Source: Ensifer canadensis
GTDB taxonomy: Bacteria > Pseudomonadota > Alphaproteobacteria > Rhizobiales > Rhizobiaceae
Reading direction: 5' to 3'
Assembly: GCF_017488845.2 (NCBI RefSeq)
Contig: NZ_CP083370.1
Coordinates: 2,170,001-2,234,000, forward strand
DNA: 64,000 bases
The notes beneath the pieces are model-generated. The model searched no databases, was not told the DNA's origin, and saw only the letters and a program-made list of their open reading frames with translations. Position numbers and translations under genes: made by a program. This document shows positions 25,652 to 34,753 of this stretch, in pieces; the stretch's first letter is position 1; every line of letters begins with the position of its first letter.

Positions 25652-26536
25652 TCATTTCGAAAATTGGGCGGCGGTTGCTTCAAAGGTACGCTTGGCCATC
25701 TCTTGGACCGGAAGCTTGCGAAGCTTCTCACTGAGAATTTCGACGCCCCATGGGCCCTGATACCCGATTTTTTTCACGGCATCGATGAATGCCGGGGGAT
25801 TCAGAACGCCTTCTCCTGGAAGCTTGCGGTGGTAGATCGTGTCTTCCCAAAGCAGACCGACGACCTCCTGATCGGCATCGTCGAGCTCGATAGAGCTGAC
25901 ATGACGAAGCGGAATCTTGGCAACTTCACCATACGAGATGCCCCCGCGCGCCATATGCCAGATATCCAGCAAGAGGCCGCAATTTGGCTGGTCGGCCTGC
26001 TTCACGATCTCCAAGGCAACATCCAACGTCCGTACGTTGCTGAACGGCATGACTTCCAGAGCAATACCTGTCCCGTGCTCGGCGGCCTCTCGACTGACCT
26101 GCGCGAAGGCTTCAGCCATGCGCGGTACGTCGGGCGTCATCTCTTCCCTGGTCGGATTGTAAAGGTCGGCCCCGAGGCCGGGAGCAATCTTGATGTCGCG
26201 GATTTTGAGTTCTTCCGCCATTTGAAACAGTTCGCGACGCATCTTGTCCGATGCAACGCGACGTTCGCCGTCTTTGTACCAGTCGCCGAGGAACTCGATT
26301 TCGAGATGCTTGATTCCGGCTCCCTCGACAATCTTCCTCATCTCTGAATAGCCGATCTTTTCGGCCGTGGCCTTAACGTCCGCATGGATGAGGCCAACGC
26401 CTTTCCAACCCGCATTCGCGGCAGCTTCGACGCGCTCGCGAAACGGAATGGGGCTGATTTCGGTGGGCCCGAAGGGATAAATGTCTCCTGCGAGGGTAAA
26501 ATAGGACGCCAGTAGGTCCGGCACTTCTTTGCTCAT
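25652..26536 (-). CDS. xylose-isomerase-like TIM-barrel enzyme (second), 294 aa
   Basis: Sugar phosphate isomerase/epimerase-fold protein with clear metal ligands: HLEIEFLGDW (Glu), IALEVMPFSNVRT (Glu), LLLDIWHMARGG (Asp, His), VSSIELDDAD and WGVEILSEK (Glu). It resembles IolE/IolI and C-glycoside-cleaving relatives in fold only. The ATG at 26536 follows GAAGGAGAAGAG. It is divergent from a LysR gene and next to the hydroxyquinol operon, so it may feed a dehydration or isomerisation product into that pathway. Confidence 0.85.
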   Translation of the reverse strand: MSKEVPDLLASYFTLAGDIYPFGPTEISPIPFRERVEAAANAGWKGVGLIHADVKATAEKIGYSEMRKIVEGAGIKHLEIEFLGDWYKDGERRVASDKMRRELFQMAEELKIRDIKIAPGLGADLYNPTREEMTPDVPRMAEAFAQVSREAAEHGTGIALEVMPFSNVRTLDVALEIVKQADQPNCGLLLDIWHMARGGISYGEVAKIPLRHVSSIELDDADQEVVGLLWEDTIYHRKLPGEGVLNPPAFIDAVKKIGYQGPWGVEILSEKLRKLPVQEMAKRTFEATAAQFSK

Positions 26537-26696
26537 TCTCTTCTCCTTCATTCGGCCATCGCAATTTTCCGACGGTCTTGTGGTCGCGCCATAGCGCTCA
26601 GCTCAAAGGTACTGTATTTTTTCGAGCGATAAAGGTAGTCTTCTGGCGAGGACCGTTTCCTGCAAGTCTACAATCATCTCCGTGAGAGACGTGCGA

Positions 26697-27605
26697 ATGA
26701 ATGAGTTCGACCACCTGGGCAGTGTTGCCGCCTTCGTCACCGCAGCTCGAGCCGGAAGCTTCACCGCTGCCGCGGAAAAGCTCGGCGTCTCGAAATCCGC
26801 CATCGGGAAGAGCATCGCCCGTCTCGAGGATCGCCTCGGCATGCAACTGTTCAATCGGACCACTCGGAAAATGGTGTTGACCGACGACGGCCAGGCCTAC
26901 TTCGAAACATGCGCAAGTTCGCTGGACAACATCCTTGGCGTCGAGGCAGCTCTCACGACAAGCAGGCACAACCTCACCGGTCGGCTGCGGATTGACATGC
27001 CTGTATCGTTCGGACGCCGCATCATGCTGCCGATCCTGTTGGACATCACCCGCCCCTATCCGCGTCTCCAACTCACGTTGACCTTCACCGACCACGTGGT
27101 TGATCCGATCGCTGAGGGCATCGATCTTGTCATCCGCTTCGGCGACCTGGACGATTGCGACGGGCTGATCGCCCGGAAGCTTTCGTCGCAGCGTCTGGTG
27201 ACCTGCGCGTCTCCCGGCTACCTCGAAAAACACGGCACGCCGCAAACCGTTGACGATCTCGGAGACCACGCCTGCATCGTTGGATATCGACGTGGACGGC
27301 CGTTGACTTGGTGGATGGACCTTTATGGCGCAAAGCGCCGATTCCAGCCGCCCGCAACATTCGAGTTCGGCGACGGGGACGCGATAATCGACGCTGCCAC
27401 GGGTGGGTTTGGCATCTGCCAGTTTCCCCTGTCGCTGGTGCGGAGCCAAATCCAACATGGCGCGCTCGTTCCTGTCCTCGAAAAGTTCTCGACATGCGAC
27501 GTGGACATCCATGCCGTCTGGCCACGGACCTCGCATCTCAGCCCAAAGATCAGACATGTGGTGGATCGCTTGGTGGAAATTGCCTCCACCGGTGGTCTGG
27601 ACTAA
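26697..27605 (+). CDS. LysR-family transcriptional regulator, 302 aa
   Basis: HTH: FVTAARAGSFTAAAEKLGVS then KSAIGKSIARLEDRLGMQLF; effector domain: LRIDMPVSFGRRIMLPILLD and IDLVIRFGDLDD. I use the ATG at 26697 (MNEFDHLGS); a GTG at 26682 is possible. It sits between the divergent TIM-barrel gene and the convergent hydroxyquinol operon and probably regulates one or both. Confidence 0.9.
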   Translation: MNEFDHLGSVAAFVTAARAGSFTAAAEKLGVSKSAIGKSIARLEDRLGMQLFNRTTRKMVLTDDGQAYFETCASSLDNILGVEAALTTSRHNLTGRLRIDMPVSFGRRIMLPILLDITRPYPRLQLTLTFTDHVVDPIAEGIDLVIRFGDLDDCDGLIARKLSSQRLVTCASPGYLEKHGTPQTVDDLGDHACIVGYRRGRPLTWWMDLYGAKRRFQPPATFEFGDGDAIIDAATGGFGICQFPLSLVRSQIQHGALVPVLEKFSTCDVDIHAVWPRTSHLSPKIRHVVDRLVEIASTGGLD

Positions 27606-27647
27606 GCACGCCCGGGGCCGGCCGGGTGTGCTTCGGTTCAAAGTCGG

Positions 27648-28445
27648 TCAAATGGCCCTGATGCTGCCGCCGTCGACGCCCCAAACAGCAGACGTAACGA
27701 ACGAAGCCAGGTCGGATGCCAGGAAAACAATCACGTTGGCGACTTCTTCCGGGGTACCGAGACGAGCAAGCGGGAGTTGTCGGAGCTTCATTTCATGCTC
27801 AACGGCCGCCTGCGGCTCCATGTTGTAGTGCTTACCCATGGTTTCAGCGAAGCCACCGGGCTTCGTCCAAAACGGCGTCCAAATCGGGCCGGGTGCGACA
27901 GCGTTCACGCGAACGTTCGCCCCTTCGGCACGTGCGAGCCCCTTGGTTAGTGCCAACACTGCGGCCTTGGATGCCGAATAGTCGATCGGAACCGGTTCCG
28001 GCTGGCGAGCTAGGTCCGAGCCGTTGTTGACGATGCACCCCTTGCGCTCGCGGAGAATGGGGAGAAGATGCCGGGTGGCGCGCACGTAGCTCATGAAATT
28101 GAGCTGGAACGTCTTGTCCCAATCGTCGTCCGATAGTTGTTCGAATGTGCGGATCGCGCCGGAACCGACGTTGTTCACCAAGACATCGACGATGCCGCCG
28201 GTGGAGTCGAGCAACTGCTCCAGGCCCGACTTCACGCCTTCTCCCGTCATCAGGTCGGCTTTGACCGTGATCGCCTTTCCGCCGGTTGAGGAAATTTCCG
28301 TTGCGACTTCGCGAAGTTGCGACTCGTTGATATCGAGCAGGCCAACGGTTGCCCCCTCCTTCGCAAAAGCCACAGCGGTGGCCCTGCCGATGCCCTCCGC
28401 AGCACCGGTGATGAAGACGACCTTACCTTTCAAACCGCTTTCCAT
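27648..28445 (-). CDS. SDR-family dehydrogenase, 265 aa
   Basis: Classical short-chain dehydrogenase: cofactor motif TGAAEGIG (about residues 13-20), Asp for adenine (LLDINES, NAD preference), NNVG, the catalytic Ser/Tyr/Lys in NNGSDLA and DYSASKAAV, and the C-terminal VDGGS. The ATG at 28445 follows GGAGG. It is the last gene of the ten-gene importer/hydroxyquinol operon, 31 bp after the preceding SDR gene. It probably oxidises a ring hydroxyl of the imported substrate. Confidence 0.9.
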   Translation of the reverse strand: MESGLKGKVVFITGAAEGIGRATAVAFAKEGATVGLLDINESQLREVATEISSTGGKAITVKADLMTGEGVKSGLEQLLDSTGGIVDVLVNNVGSGAIRTFEQLSDDDWDKTFQLNFMSYVRATRHLLPILRERKGCIVNNGSDLARQPEPVPIDYSASKAAVLALTKGLARAEGANVRVNAVAPGPIWTPFWTKPGGFAETMGKHYNMEPQAAVEHEMKLRQLPLARLGTPEEVANVIVFLASDLASFVTSAVWGVDGGSIRAI

Positions 28446-28476
28446 GTGTTCCTCCACTTTTGTCTGTGTTTTATGG

Positions 28477-29274
28477 TTAGACCGACGCGCCTTCGGCACC
28501 GGTCCGATAATCGAAACTCGTGGTCAGGCCGCCGTCAGCGACGATTTCCGCACCCCGGAGCGCGGTTGCGCCACTGGAGAGCAGGAACATCGCCGATTGG
28601 GCGACCTCGGCCGCTTCGAGGATTCGACCTTCCGGCTGACGAGCAGACCGTGTTGCCAGGAACTGCTTGCTGTCGGTTGCCGATTCCAGATGACGCTTGA
28701 AGAGGCCAGCAAGCATCGGGCCAGGGCTTAGGACGTTGGTGCGCACGCCATCCCGGGCATGATCGACGGCGACGGTCCGTGCGAGCTGACGAACCGCCGC
28801 CTTTGTCGCATTGTAGATGGCAAGCTGTTGTTCAGCGAGGGTCGCGTTGACGCTGGCGACGGCCACGATCGCACCGTTTTTCTTTTCAACCATAAGCGGG
28901 ACCAATGACTTCATGGCCAACACCGTGCCGGTGATATTCACGTGCATTGCGCGCGCCAGGATGTCCGCGGTCACCTCAGTCACATCGCAGACGTCGAGAA
29001 TGGCGGCCGATGTCACCAGGCCCAGCGACGATGCGTTTTCGGTTCGCAAATGATCGACGACCTTGTCCCAGGTTGCCTGTGCGCCGACGTCGCCTGCGAT
29101 GTGGGTGTAGGCCGCGTGCGATGAGAGGTTTTCCTGGGCACCGGCGACATCCACGCCGACTGTGGCGACCCCATTCTGAAGCAGGAGGCGGCACAGCTCA
29201 TGTCCGAGACCGGACGACGCGCCGGTCACGACGACCGTCTGGGGAAGTGAAAACTGAACGACTGGAGAGGTCAC
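28477..29274 (-). CDS. SDR-family dehydrogenase, 265 aa
   Basis: Short-chain dehydrogenase with TGASSGLG (about 18-25), VGVDVAG, and catalytic NATKAAV preceded by Tyr (AIYNATK); the usual NNAG is TSAA (LVTSAAILD). GTG start at 29274 with AAGGAGCC upstream. It lies 12 bp after the dioxygenase gene. With its neighbour it gives two successive oxidations in the operon. Confidence 0.88.
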   Translation of the reverse strand: MTSPVVQFSLPQTVVVTGASSGLGHELCRLLLQNGVATVGVDVAGAQENLSSHAAYTHIAGDVGAQATWDKVVDHLRTENASSLGLVTSAAILDVCDVTEVTADILARAMHVNITGTVLAMKSLVPLMVEKKNGAIVAVASVNATLAEQQLAIYNATKAAVRQLARTVAVDHARDGVRTNVLSPGPMLAGLFKRHLESATDSKQFLATRSARQPEGRILEAAEVAQSAMFLLSSGATALRGAEIVADGGLTTSFDYRTGAEGASV

Positions 29275-29286
29275 GAGCTTGGCTCC

Positions 29287-30201
29287 TTACTTGGTGTCTT
29301 TTTTACTGGCGAGAACGAATTCCCAGTTCACCGACCAGAACGGTTCATCGAACTCGAGCGCTTGGGCTCGGTCCGCGTCCGTGACCCGCTCGAATTTGGC
29401 GATCAGCGAATCCTTCACGCCGAACACGGCGTCCTGGTCGAGATACTCGCAATCCGGCGAGAAGATGTGGGTGATGACCGGGTCGTATCCTTCGGCGCTG
29501 ACGATGAAATGGATATGCGCCGCGCGATTTGGGTGCCGGCCGAGCGCACCCAAGAGCTTCCCGACAGGGCCGTCATCCGGGATCGGATAGAACCGGGGCT
29601 TCGAGGATCGGTACCAGTATTCGCCGGCCTCATTTGTCGTGAACACGCCGCGAAGGTTCCAGTCCGGCTGAACGCCCTTTTGCTGGACGTCATAGAAACC
29701 GTCGTCGTTGGTCTGCCAAACGTCGACCAGCGCCCCGGCAATTGGCTTCCCATCCGTGTCGAGGACCCTGCCCGTTACGACAAGAGGTTCGCCTTTTCCA
29801 TCAAGGCAGATGTTTGTGCCGTGATCGTAGCGAGGAGCTTCGGGAACATAGAACGGCCCGAGAATGGTGTTCTCGGTGGCTCCGCTCGGACGGCGGTGGT
29901 TGATCGAATCGACCAGCATTGAAACGCCAAGGACATCGGACAGCAAGATGTATTCCTGTCGCCAGTCCGTGCACATCTGCCCTACTGCGGTAAGGAACTT
30001 GATCGCTGTGAGCCACTCTTCATGCGTCGGCTCGATTTCTTTTACAGCAGCGTGAAGGTGTTTGACGATTGTTCCCATGACCTCGCGCAGGCGTGGGTCA
30101 GCTTCCTGCCCCATCCGCGCGTTAACCACCTCCGCCGAGGCCTCCTCCGTGAAGTACGGGTATTGGGGGGCTTTCGCCTTGACGTGTCCTTCTCCCGACA
30201 T
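29287..30201 (-). CDS. hydroxyquinol 1,2-dioxygenase (intradiol ring-cleavage), 304 aa
   Basis: Opens 1,2,4-trihydroxybenzene (hydroxyquinol) to maleylacetate/3-hydroxymuconate with a non-haem Fe(III). The catechol-dioxygenase N-terminal helical domain (about 30-100) precedes the beta-sandwich with GPFYVPEAP. By alignment with catechol 1,2-dioxygenases the iron ligands are Tyr170 (DDGFYDV), Tyr205 (PRFYPIP), His229 and His231 (AHIHF). Assignment to hydroxyquinol rather than catechol rests on the adjacent maleylacetate reductase gene. Part of the ten-gene operon. Confidence 0.9.
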   Translation of the reverse strand: MSGEGHVKAKAPQYPYFTEEASAEVVNARMGQEADPRLREVMGTIVKHLHAAVKEIEPTHEEWLTAIKFLTAVGQMCTDWRQEYILLSDVLGVSMLVDSINHRRPSGATENTILGPFYVPEAPRYDHGTNICLDGKGEPLVVTGRVLDTDGKPIAGALVDVWQTNDDGFYDVQQKGVQPDWNLRGVFTTNEAGEYWYRSSKPRFYPIPDDGPVGKLLGALGRHPNRAAHIHFIVSAEGYDPVITHIFSPDCEYLDQDAVFGVKDSLIAKFERVTDADRAQALEFDEPFWSVNWEFVLASKKDTK

Positions 30202-30222
30202 TTCGTTCCTCCTGATGTCTGC

Positions 30223-31293
30223 TTAGCTGCGGTCCGTGGCAGGGGCGTCACCTGCATAGGCCCGGCTGATCAGCCCGCGCAGGGCGGCCTGCTCCAAAGG
30301 CTGGGGATTCCAATAGGGGTTGGTAAGTGCCCGGTCGGTAGCGGTATCGATCCCGGATTCCGGCATGCCGAGGTCAGCGAGGGCGCGCTTCGCGCCGATA
30401 CGTCCAGCCAAATCGTAGAGCGCACGAGCGGGGTCGTCGGTCTTGAGACGATCCGACAAGCTCTTCATGACGTCAGGGATCGCCGGCGCATTGTAGGCAA
30501 GTGCATGCGGCAACACGATTGTATGGGTCTCGGCGTGCGGCAGATCAAAGGTTCCGCCAATCGTGTGGCACAGCTTGTGGTGCAACGCCATGCCGACCGA
30601 CCCAAGGCAAATACCGCAGAGCCATGCGCCATAGAGCGCCTTTGCCCGCGCATCCGAATTCTTTGGGTCGTCCGCGATGATCGGCAGCGCCTCATAGAGA
30701 GCCCCGATGGCCTCCAAAGCCATCATCGAGATGATGGGATTGGTTTCCCTCGCGTAGAGTGCCTCAACCGCATGGGCGATAGCATTCATGCCGCTCGTCC
30801 CTGACAGACCCGCGGGCAGCGTCAGCGTCAGATCGACGTCGTAGATCACCACCTCCGGGAGGATTTTCGGGCTGCTCTGCGTGACCTTGTTGCCGTCTTT
30901 CGTTTCGCCGAGGATCGGGGTCATCTCCGATCCTGCGTAGGTGGTAGGCGCGACGATCTGAGGAAGGTCGGTTCGAAGGGCCAGAGCCTTGGCCAGCCCC
31001 GTCGTTGATCCACCGCCAACTGCGACCAGTCCATCGATGCCTTTGTCTTTCACGACCTGCAAAGCGGTTTCGGTCACCGAAACGGGTGTGTGCATTACCG
31101 CGCCTGCGAAGATTCCGGCGCAGCGATCGCCGATGAGCTCAGCCAGCCTCTTTGCGTCTTCTTCCTGCGGAGGAGTTGCCAGAACGAGAACGTTGTTGAG
31201 TCCGAGCCGTTCAACTTCCGCCGGAAGCTGCGCGAGTGTGCCTGATCCGAATATCACCCGAGCCGGTTGTCCGTTGTATGTAAAAGACAGCAT
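30223..31293 (-). CDS. maleylacetate reductase (iron-ADH family), 356 aa
   Basis: Reduces maleylacetate to 3-oxoadipate with NAD(P)H. Typical segments: VIFGSGTLAQLPAEVERLG, VAVGGGSTTGLAKALAL, PTTYAGSEMTPI, GTSGMNAIAHAVEALYA, and the His-rich region HHKLCHTIGG and LPHAETHTIVLPH. The ATG at 31293 fits the family start (MLSFTYNGQ). It lies 21 bp upstream of the dioxygenase gene, the classic pairing of hydroxyquinol pathways. Confidence 0.92.
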   Translation of the reverse strand: MLSFTYNGQPARVIFGSGTLAQLPAEVERLGLNNVLVLATPPQEEDAKRLAELIGDRCAGIFAGAVMHTPVSVTETALQVVKDKGIDGLVAVGGGSTTGLAKALALRTDLPQIVAPTTYAGSEMTPILGETKDGNKVTQSSPKILPEVVIYDVDLTLTLPAGLSGTSGMNAIAHAVEALYARETNPIISMMALEAIGALYEALPIIADDPKNSDARAKALYGAWLCGICLGSVGMALHHKLCHTIGGTFDLPHAETHTIVLPHALAYNAPAIPDVMKSLSDRLKTDDPARALYDLAGRIGAKRALADLGMPESGIDTATDRALTNPYWNPQPLEQAALRGLISRAYAGDAPATDRS

Positions 31294-31337
31294 TTCCAAA
31301 TCCGTTGGTTGCGATGTTGCCGAGCGATGAACGCCCC

Positions 31338-31628
31338 CTATGCGCGATTGTCCACGCGCATAAGGAAAGGGTGGATGCGGACTTCAGCCCAGACGTTCGC
31401 CTTGCTGAAAGGGTCGTTCGCGTTGAAGTCGACGACATCCTGCTTCGTGGCGGCCTCGAACACGAACATGGAGCCGATCATGGTCTCGCCGTCGTCCGCG
31501 ACCAAAGGGCCCGAGATCACCGTGCTCACCGCCCCCGGTGCACCGAGGTAGGCCTTATGCGCATCGTAATTCGCGAGCCTCATCGGCAGGCCGTCTTCGT
31601 GATCGATGCAGTGAACTACAAAACGCAT
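31338..31628 (-). CDS. YciI-family protein, 96 aa
   Basis: Small ferredoxin-like-fold protein: MRFVVHCIDHEDGLPMRLANYDAHKAYL with the conserved Asp-His, and the C-terminal DPFSKANVWAEVRIHPF. YciI relatives act as dehydrohalogenases, lactone or enol isomerases in aromatic routes. The ATG at 31628 follows GGGAGGG; the frame is open further upstream but not protein-like. It may process a ring or ring-opened intermediate. Confidence 0.85.
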   Translation of the reverse strand: MRFVVHCIDHEDGLPMRLANYDAHKAYLGAPGAVSTVISGPLVADDGETMIGSMFVFEAATKQDVVDFNANDPFSKANVWAEVRIHPFLMRVDNRA

Positions 31629-31649
31629 GAAAGCCCTCCCACGATGTCG

Positions 31650-31678
31650 ATGGCGGTCGGCGTTTGTCCGACCGCCAT
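31650..31678 (-). promoter_or_regulatory. intercistronic hairpin between importer-2 binding-protein and YciI genes
   Basis: Perfect 11-bp stem ATGGCGGTCGG / CCGACCGCCAT with loop CGTTTGT, in the 59-bp gap. No T-run, so it is more likely an mRNA processing or stability element that keeps binding-protein mRNA in excess. It resembles the stem at 22107. Confidence 0.6.
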
Positions 31679-31687
31679 TCAATAGAA

Positions 31688-32671
31688 TTACTTCTTGCCG
31701 GCCGCGGCGTAGCAATCCTTGACGTTTGCCTTCGTGATGACTTCATGAGGCAGATAGCGGGTCTTCTCACCCATCTTGCCGTCGAGAACGTCGGCGACAG
31801 CCTTGGCGGCGTACTGGCCATCGTCGATCGGCGACTGCAGAACGCTGGCGTACTGGGTGCCGGCTTCGATCGCCGTTATGCCTTCGATGCTGCAGTTGGA
31901 GCCGACGAGCACGAGTTTGGCGGGATCGATGTTCGCGCGCTGGGCGGCGACGATCACGCCAGCGAGCATGTTATCCGCCTGGGCGTAGACGCCCTTGATC
32001 TTGTCGCCATACTGCGTGAACAGCGACGAAGCCGCCTCCGTGGCCTTCGTCTGATCCCAGTTTCCGGGCTGTGAACCCGCGATCTTGATAGGCGACTTGT
32101 TCGCTTCGAGGGTCTTGGAGAAACCGTCGAGGCGCTGGATTTGTGGCGGCGTACCCGGCTGGCCTACGATGACAAAGACGTCACCGCTTTCGATGCCCCG
32201 TTCCTTGAAGCCCTGCTCCATGGCCTTGGCGGCGCTTTCCCCGTTGCCGGTGTCGTTGGGGCCGGTAAACACATCCCAGTACTTCTCGTACTTCTGGTCG
32301 GGCATCGAGTTGGTCAAAACCAGCGGAATGCCCGCGTTCTTGATCTTGCGAAGCGAAGGAACAATTGCGCTGGCGTCGGCCGCCCAGAGTACGATCGCGT
32401 CCGGCTTTTGTCCGATTGCCTGATCGACCTGCGATGCTTGTTCCGCCGGATCGAAGTTCGTGATCTTGACCTCAATGTCCAGGCCGAGCTTGGCGGCCTC
32501 TTCCTTGAACGCGGTCTGATGGATTGAGCAATAGGAGCATTCTTCCGAAACCGTCAGCAGGATTACCTTTGATCCCTTTGCCGCTGCGAAGCTCTCAACA
32601 GTTGGCAATATCGGGCTTGAAACCGTCGCCAAGAACGTTGCAGCCGCGCACATCTTTAGAAACTTGTGCAT
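31688..32671 (-). CDS. CUT2-type ABC transporter substrate-binding protein, 327 aa
   Basis: Periplasmic binding protein with signal peptide (MHKFLKMCAAATFLATVSSPIL). The fold is ribose-binding-protein-like: VDQAIGQKPDAIVLWAADAS, GIPLVLTNSMPDQ, DVFTGPNDTGNG. Unusually the first strand carries SEECSYCSIHQ, two Cys three residues apart, in place of the common aromatic/polar ligand contacts. GGGAGG precedes the ATG at 32671. Transcribed after two permease genes. Confidence 0.9.
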   Translation of the reverse strand: MHKFLKMCAAATFLATVSSPILPTVESFAAAKGSKVILLTVSEECSYCSIHQTAFKEEAAKLGLDIEVKITNFDPAEQASQVDQAIGQKPDAIVLWAADASAIVPSLRKIKNAGIPLVLTNSMPDQKYEKYWDVFTGPNDTGNGESAAKAMEQGFKERGIESGDVFVIVGQPGTPPQIQRLDGFSKTLEANKSPIKIAGSQPGNWDQTKATEAASSLFTQYGDKIKGVYAQADNMLAGVIVAAQRANIDPAKLVLVGSNCSIEGITAIEAGTQYASVLQSPIDDGQYAAKAVADVLDGKMGEKTRYLPHEVITKANVKDCYAAAGKK

Positions 32672-32744
32672 TTCCATTCCTCCCTGGGGTTGAAGCGTGC
32701 GGCCGATACTGGCCAGCGTGTCGCTGTGGTCTGCCCAGCACAGA

Positions 32745-33746
32745 TCACGAACCTGAAGCGTAAAGTTGACGAGCTCTCCGATCCTTCGCGTCGGCGAGAA
32801 GCCTCCGGACGAGATGACCGTCCGCAAGAACAACGGCGAGAAGCACCAACCCATTCGTTAGAAGGATCGCGGCGGCGTTCGCACCGAGGAGGCTCATGCC
32901 GTTGTTGAGAGTGGCGAGAATGAATACGCCCACAAGAACGCCTCCGGCTCCGCCGACACCCCCGGCCAAGGCAACTCCGCCGAGGATTGCGGCGGATGCC
33001 GCCTGGATCATGATATTGGCTCCCATCTGGGCTGACGCCGTCGCCAGGCTCAGCGAAAGCAGTGAGCCAGCCAACGCGGCGCAGATGCCCGAGAGGCAAA
33101 ACACGATGCCCAGAGAGAGCCCTACGCGTGCACCTGCCGCGACCGCGACGCGGCGTTTGCTGCCGGTCACGATGATGTCCCGCCCGCTGCGGGTGTAGCG
33201 TAACAGGGCAAAAACCAAAGCAAACGCGACAAAGGTAATGATACTGCGCACTGAGAGGATGGCGAAGACCGGGTCGTCAAGGAATTCGCCGGCATCGAAA
33301 TTATCCGAGCTAACCACTCGCCCATCGGCAAGCCAGTAGGCGAGACCGGAAAGGGCCATCATCGTGCCGACGGTGACGACGAGGGACGAAATATTCAGCC
33401 GCCAGAAGATCGCCGCATTGAGGAAACCGATGACCGCGCCAAAGGACACCGCAAAGAGCACCCCTGTCAGCGCACTGGATTCGCCCATTTTCAGAGTGAT
33501 CAATCCGCCCACCGCTACCATCGCCCCGACGCTTAGGTCGAACTCGCCTGAGATCATCGTGAGTGAAAGCCCCAGCGTTACCAGCCCGAGAAGAGCGAAT
33601 GTTTGGAACAGGGCGTAAATGTTGTTGCTGCTCGTGAAATTCGGAACGAATGCAATGAACGCCACTATAAGAGCGGCGAGCAGCAGCGCCCTTCCCGCAC
33701 CGGAAGCACCGCCGATAGAACGGATGAAGTTGCTAGAACCACTCAT
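32745..33746 (-). CDS. CUT2-type ABC transporter permease (second of pair), 333 aa
   Basis: Integral membrane permease with the family segments LGLSLTMISGEFDLSVGAMVAVGGL, GFLNAAIFWRLNISSLVVTVGTMMAL and ITGSKRR-like VTGSKRRVAVAAGA. Its start overlaps the previous permease stop by 4 bp. Together they form a heterodimeric pore for importer 2. Confidence 0.92.
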   Translation of the reverse strand: MSGSSNFIRSIGGASGAGRALLLAALIVAFIAFVPNFTSSNNIYALFQTFALLGLVTLGLSLTMISGEFDLSVGAMVAVGGLITLKMGESSALTGVLFAVSFGAVIGFLNAAIFWRLNISSLVVTVGTMMALSGLAYWLADGRVVSSDNFDAGEFLDDPVFAILSVRSIITFVAFALVFALLRYTRSGRDIIVTGSKRRVAVAAGARVGLSLGIVFCLSGICAALAGSLLSLSLATASAQMGANIMIQAASAAILGGVALAGGVGGAGGVLVGVFILATLNNGMSLLGANAAAILLTNGLVLLAVVLADGHLVRRLLADAKDRRARQLYASGS

Positions 33747-34753
33747 CGCTTTTTACCTCCGACGAGAGCGCCGAACACGACGGCGAGAATTACGACCATG
33801 CCTTTGACCGCAAGCTGGACCTCGATCGGGAGCCCCTCCACGAGCAGGATGTTGCCGACGACCGCAAGGAAGGCCGCGCCGAACGCCGCATCGAGGATTC
33901 TCCCATGGCCGCCGCGGATGGAGACGCCGCCCACCAGGACTGCCGCAATCGCATCGAAGTCGATTCCCGCGCCGAGCTTGAGGTTCCCCTGAGCGGCCTG
34001 CGATGCGAAAAGTGCACCGGATAGAGCTGCCAGCATGCCGGCTATCACGAAAGCGATGACCAGCGATCGAGCAATCCTCAGGCCGGCAACCATTGCCGCG
34101 TCCCTGTTCAGGCCGATGAGTCTGAGCTCGCGTCCAAATCTCGATCTTTGGACAATGAAGTCCGCGGCAAAAGCTATGAGGAAGAACAACACGACCTGAT
34201 TGGGCAGGAAGGAAAGAAACTTGCCGACAGCAAGCCAACTCGCGTCACCTTCGCCAACTATAGTCAGGCCACCCGAGTACCAAGCACCGAAGCCCATGAC
34301 GATCGAGGAAATAGCGATCGTCGCAATGATCGGGTTCGCCCCTGCGATACCGACCACCACACCTTGGACGAGGCCGATCCCCGCGCCAACGAGCATAACG
34401 ACAGGGACCGTCGCGGCCAAACCGATGTGAAGGATGGAGGCGAACAATACCGTCGAAATGGCGGCCGTTGCGCCCATGGACAACATGAAGAGGTTGCCGC
34501 TCAGGGTAATGAACGCCATGCCCACAGCGGCGATCCCTACCGCTGCCATCGAATACATGATGGCGTTGATGTTGGTCGCAGACAGGAAGTTGTCGATCGA
34601 CGCCCAACCCCAGATCAGCAAGCCAAGTGTGACCAGCTTGACAGCTGTCGCCTGAACCCTTTCGGGGCGGAAGGCGTCTTTTACAAGATCGCCTACGAAG
34701 GTGCTTCGCGCAGTTGCATCCTTCGAAGTTGTCGGAGAAGTGATCATGGTCAA
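33743..34753 (-). CDS. CUT2-type ABC transporter permease (first of pair), 336 aa
   Basis: About ten membrane segments; AVGMAFITLSGNLFMLSMGAT and GLNRDAAMVAGLRIARSLV match the BPD_transp_2 family. Overlaps both neighbours by 4 bp (ATPase upstream, second permease downstream), so the importer proteins are translated in coupled fashion. Confidence 0.92.
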   Translation of the reverse strand: MTMITSPTTSKDATARSTFVGDLVKDAFRPERVQATAVKLVTLGLLIWGWASIDNFLSATNINAIMYSMAAVGIAAVGMAFITLSGNLFMLSMGATAAISTVLFASILHIGLAATVPVVMLVGAGIGLVQGVVVGIAGANPIIATIAISSIVMGFGAWYSGGLTIVGEGDASWLAVGKFLSFLPNQVVLFFLIAFAADFIVQRSRFGRELRLIGLNRDAAMVAGLRIARSLVIAFVIAGMLAALSGALFASQAAQGNLKLGAGIDFDAIAAVLVGGVSIRGGHGRILDAAFGAAFLAVVGNILLVEGLPIEVQLAVKGMVVILAVVFGALVGGKKR

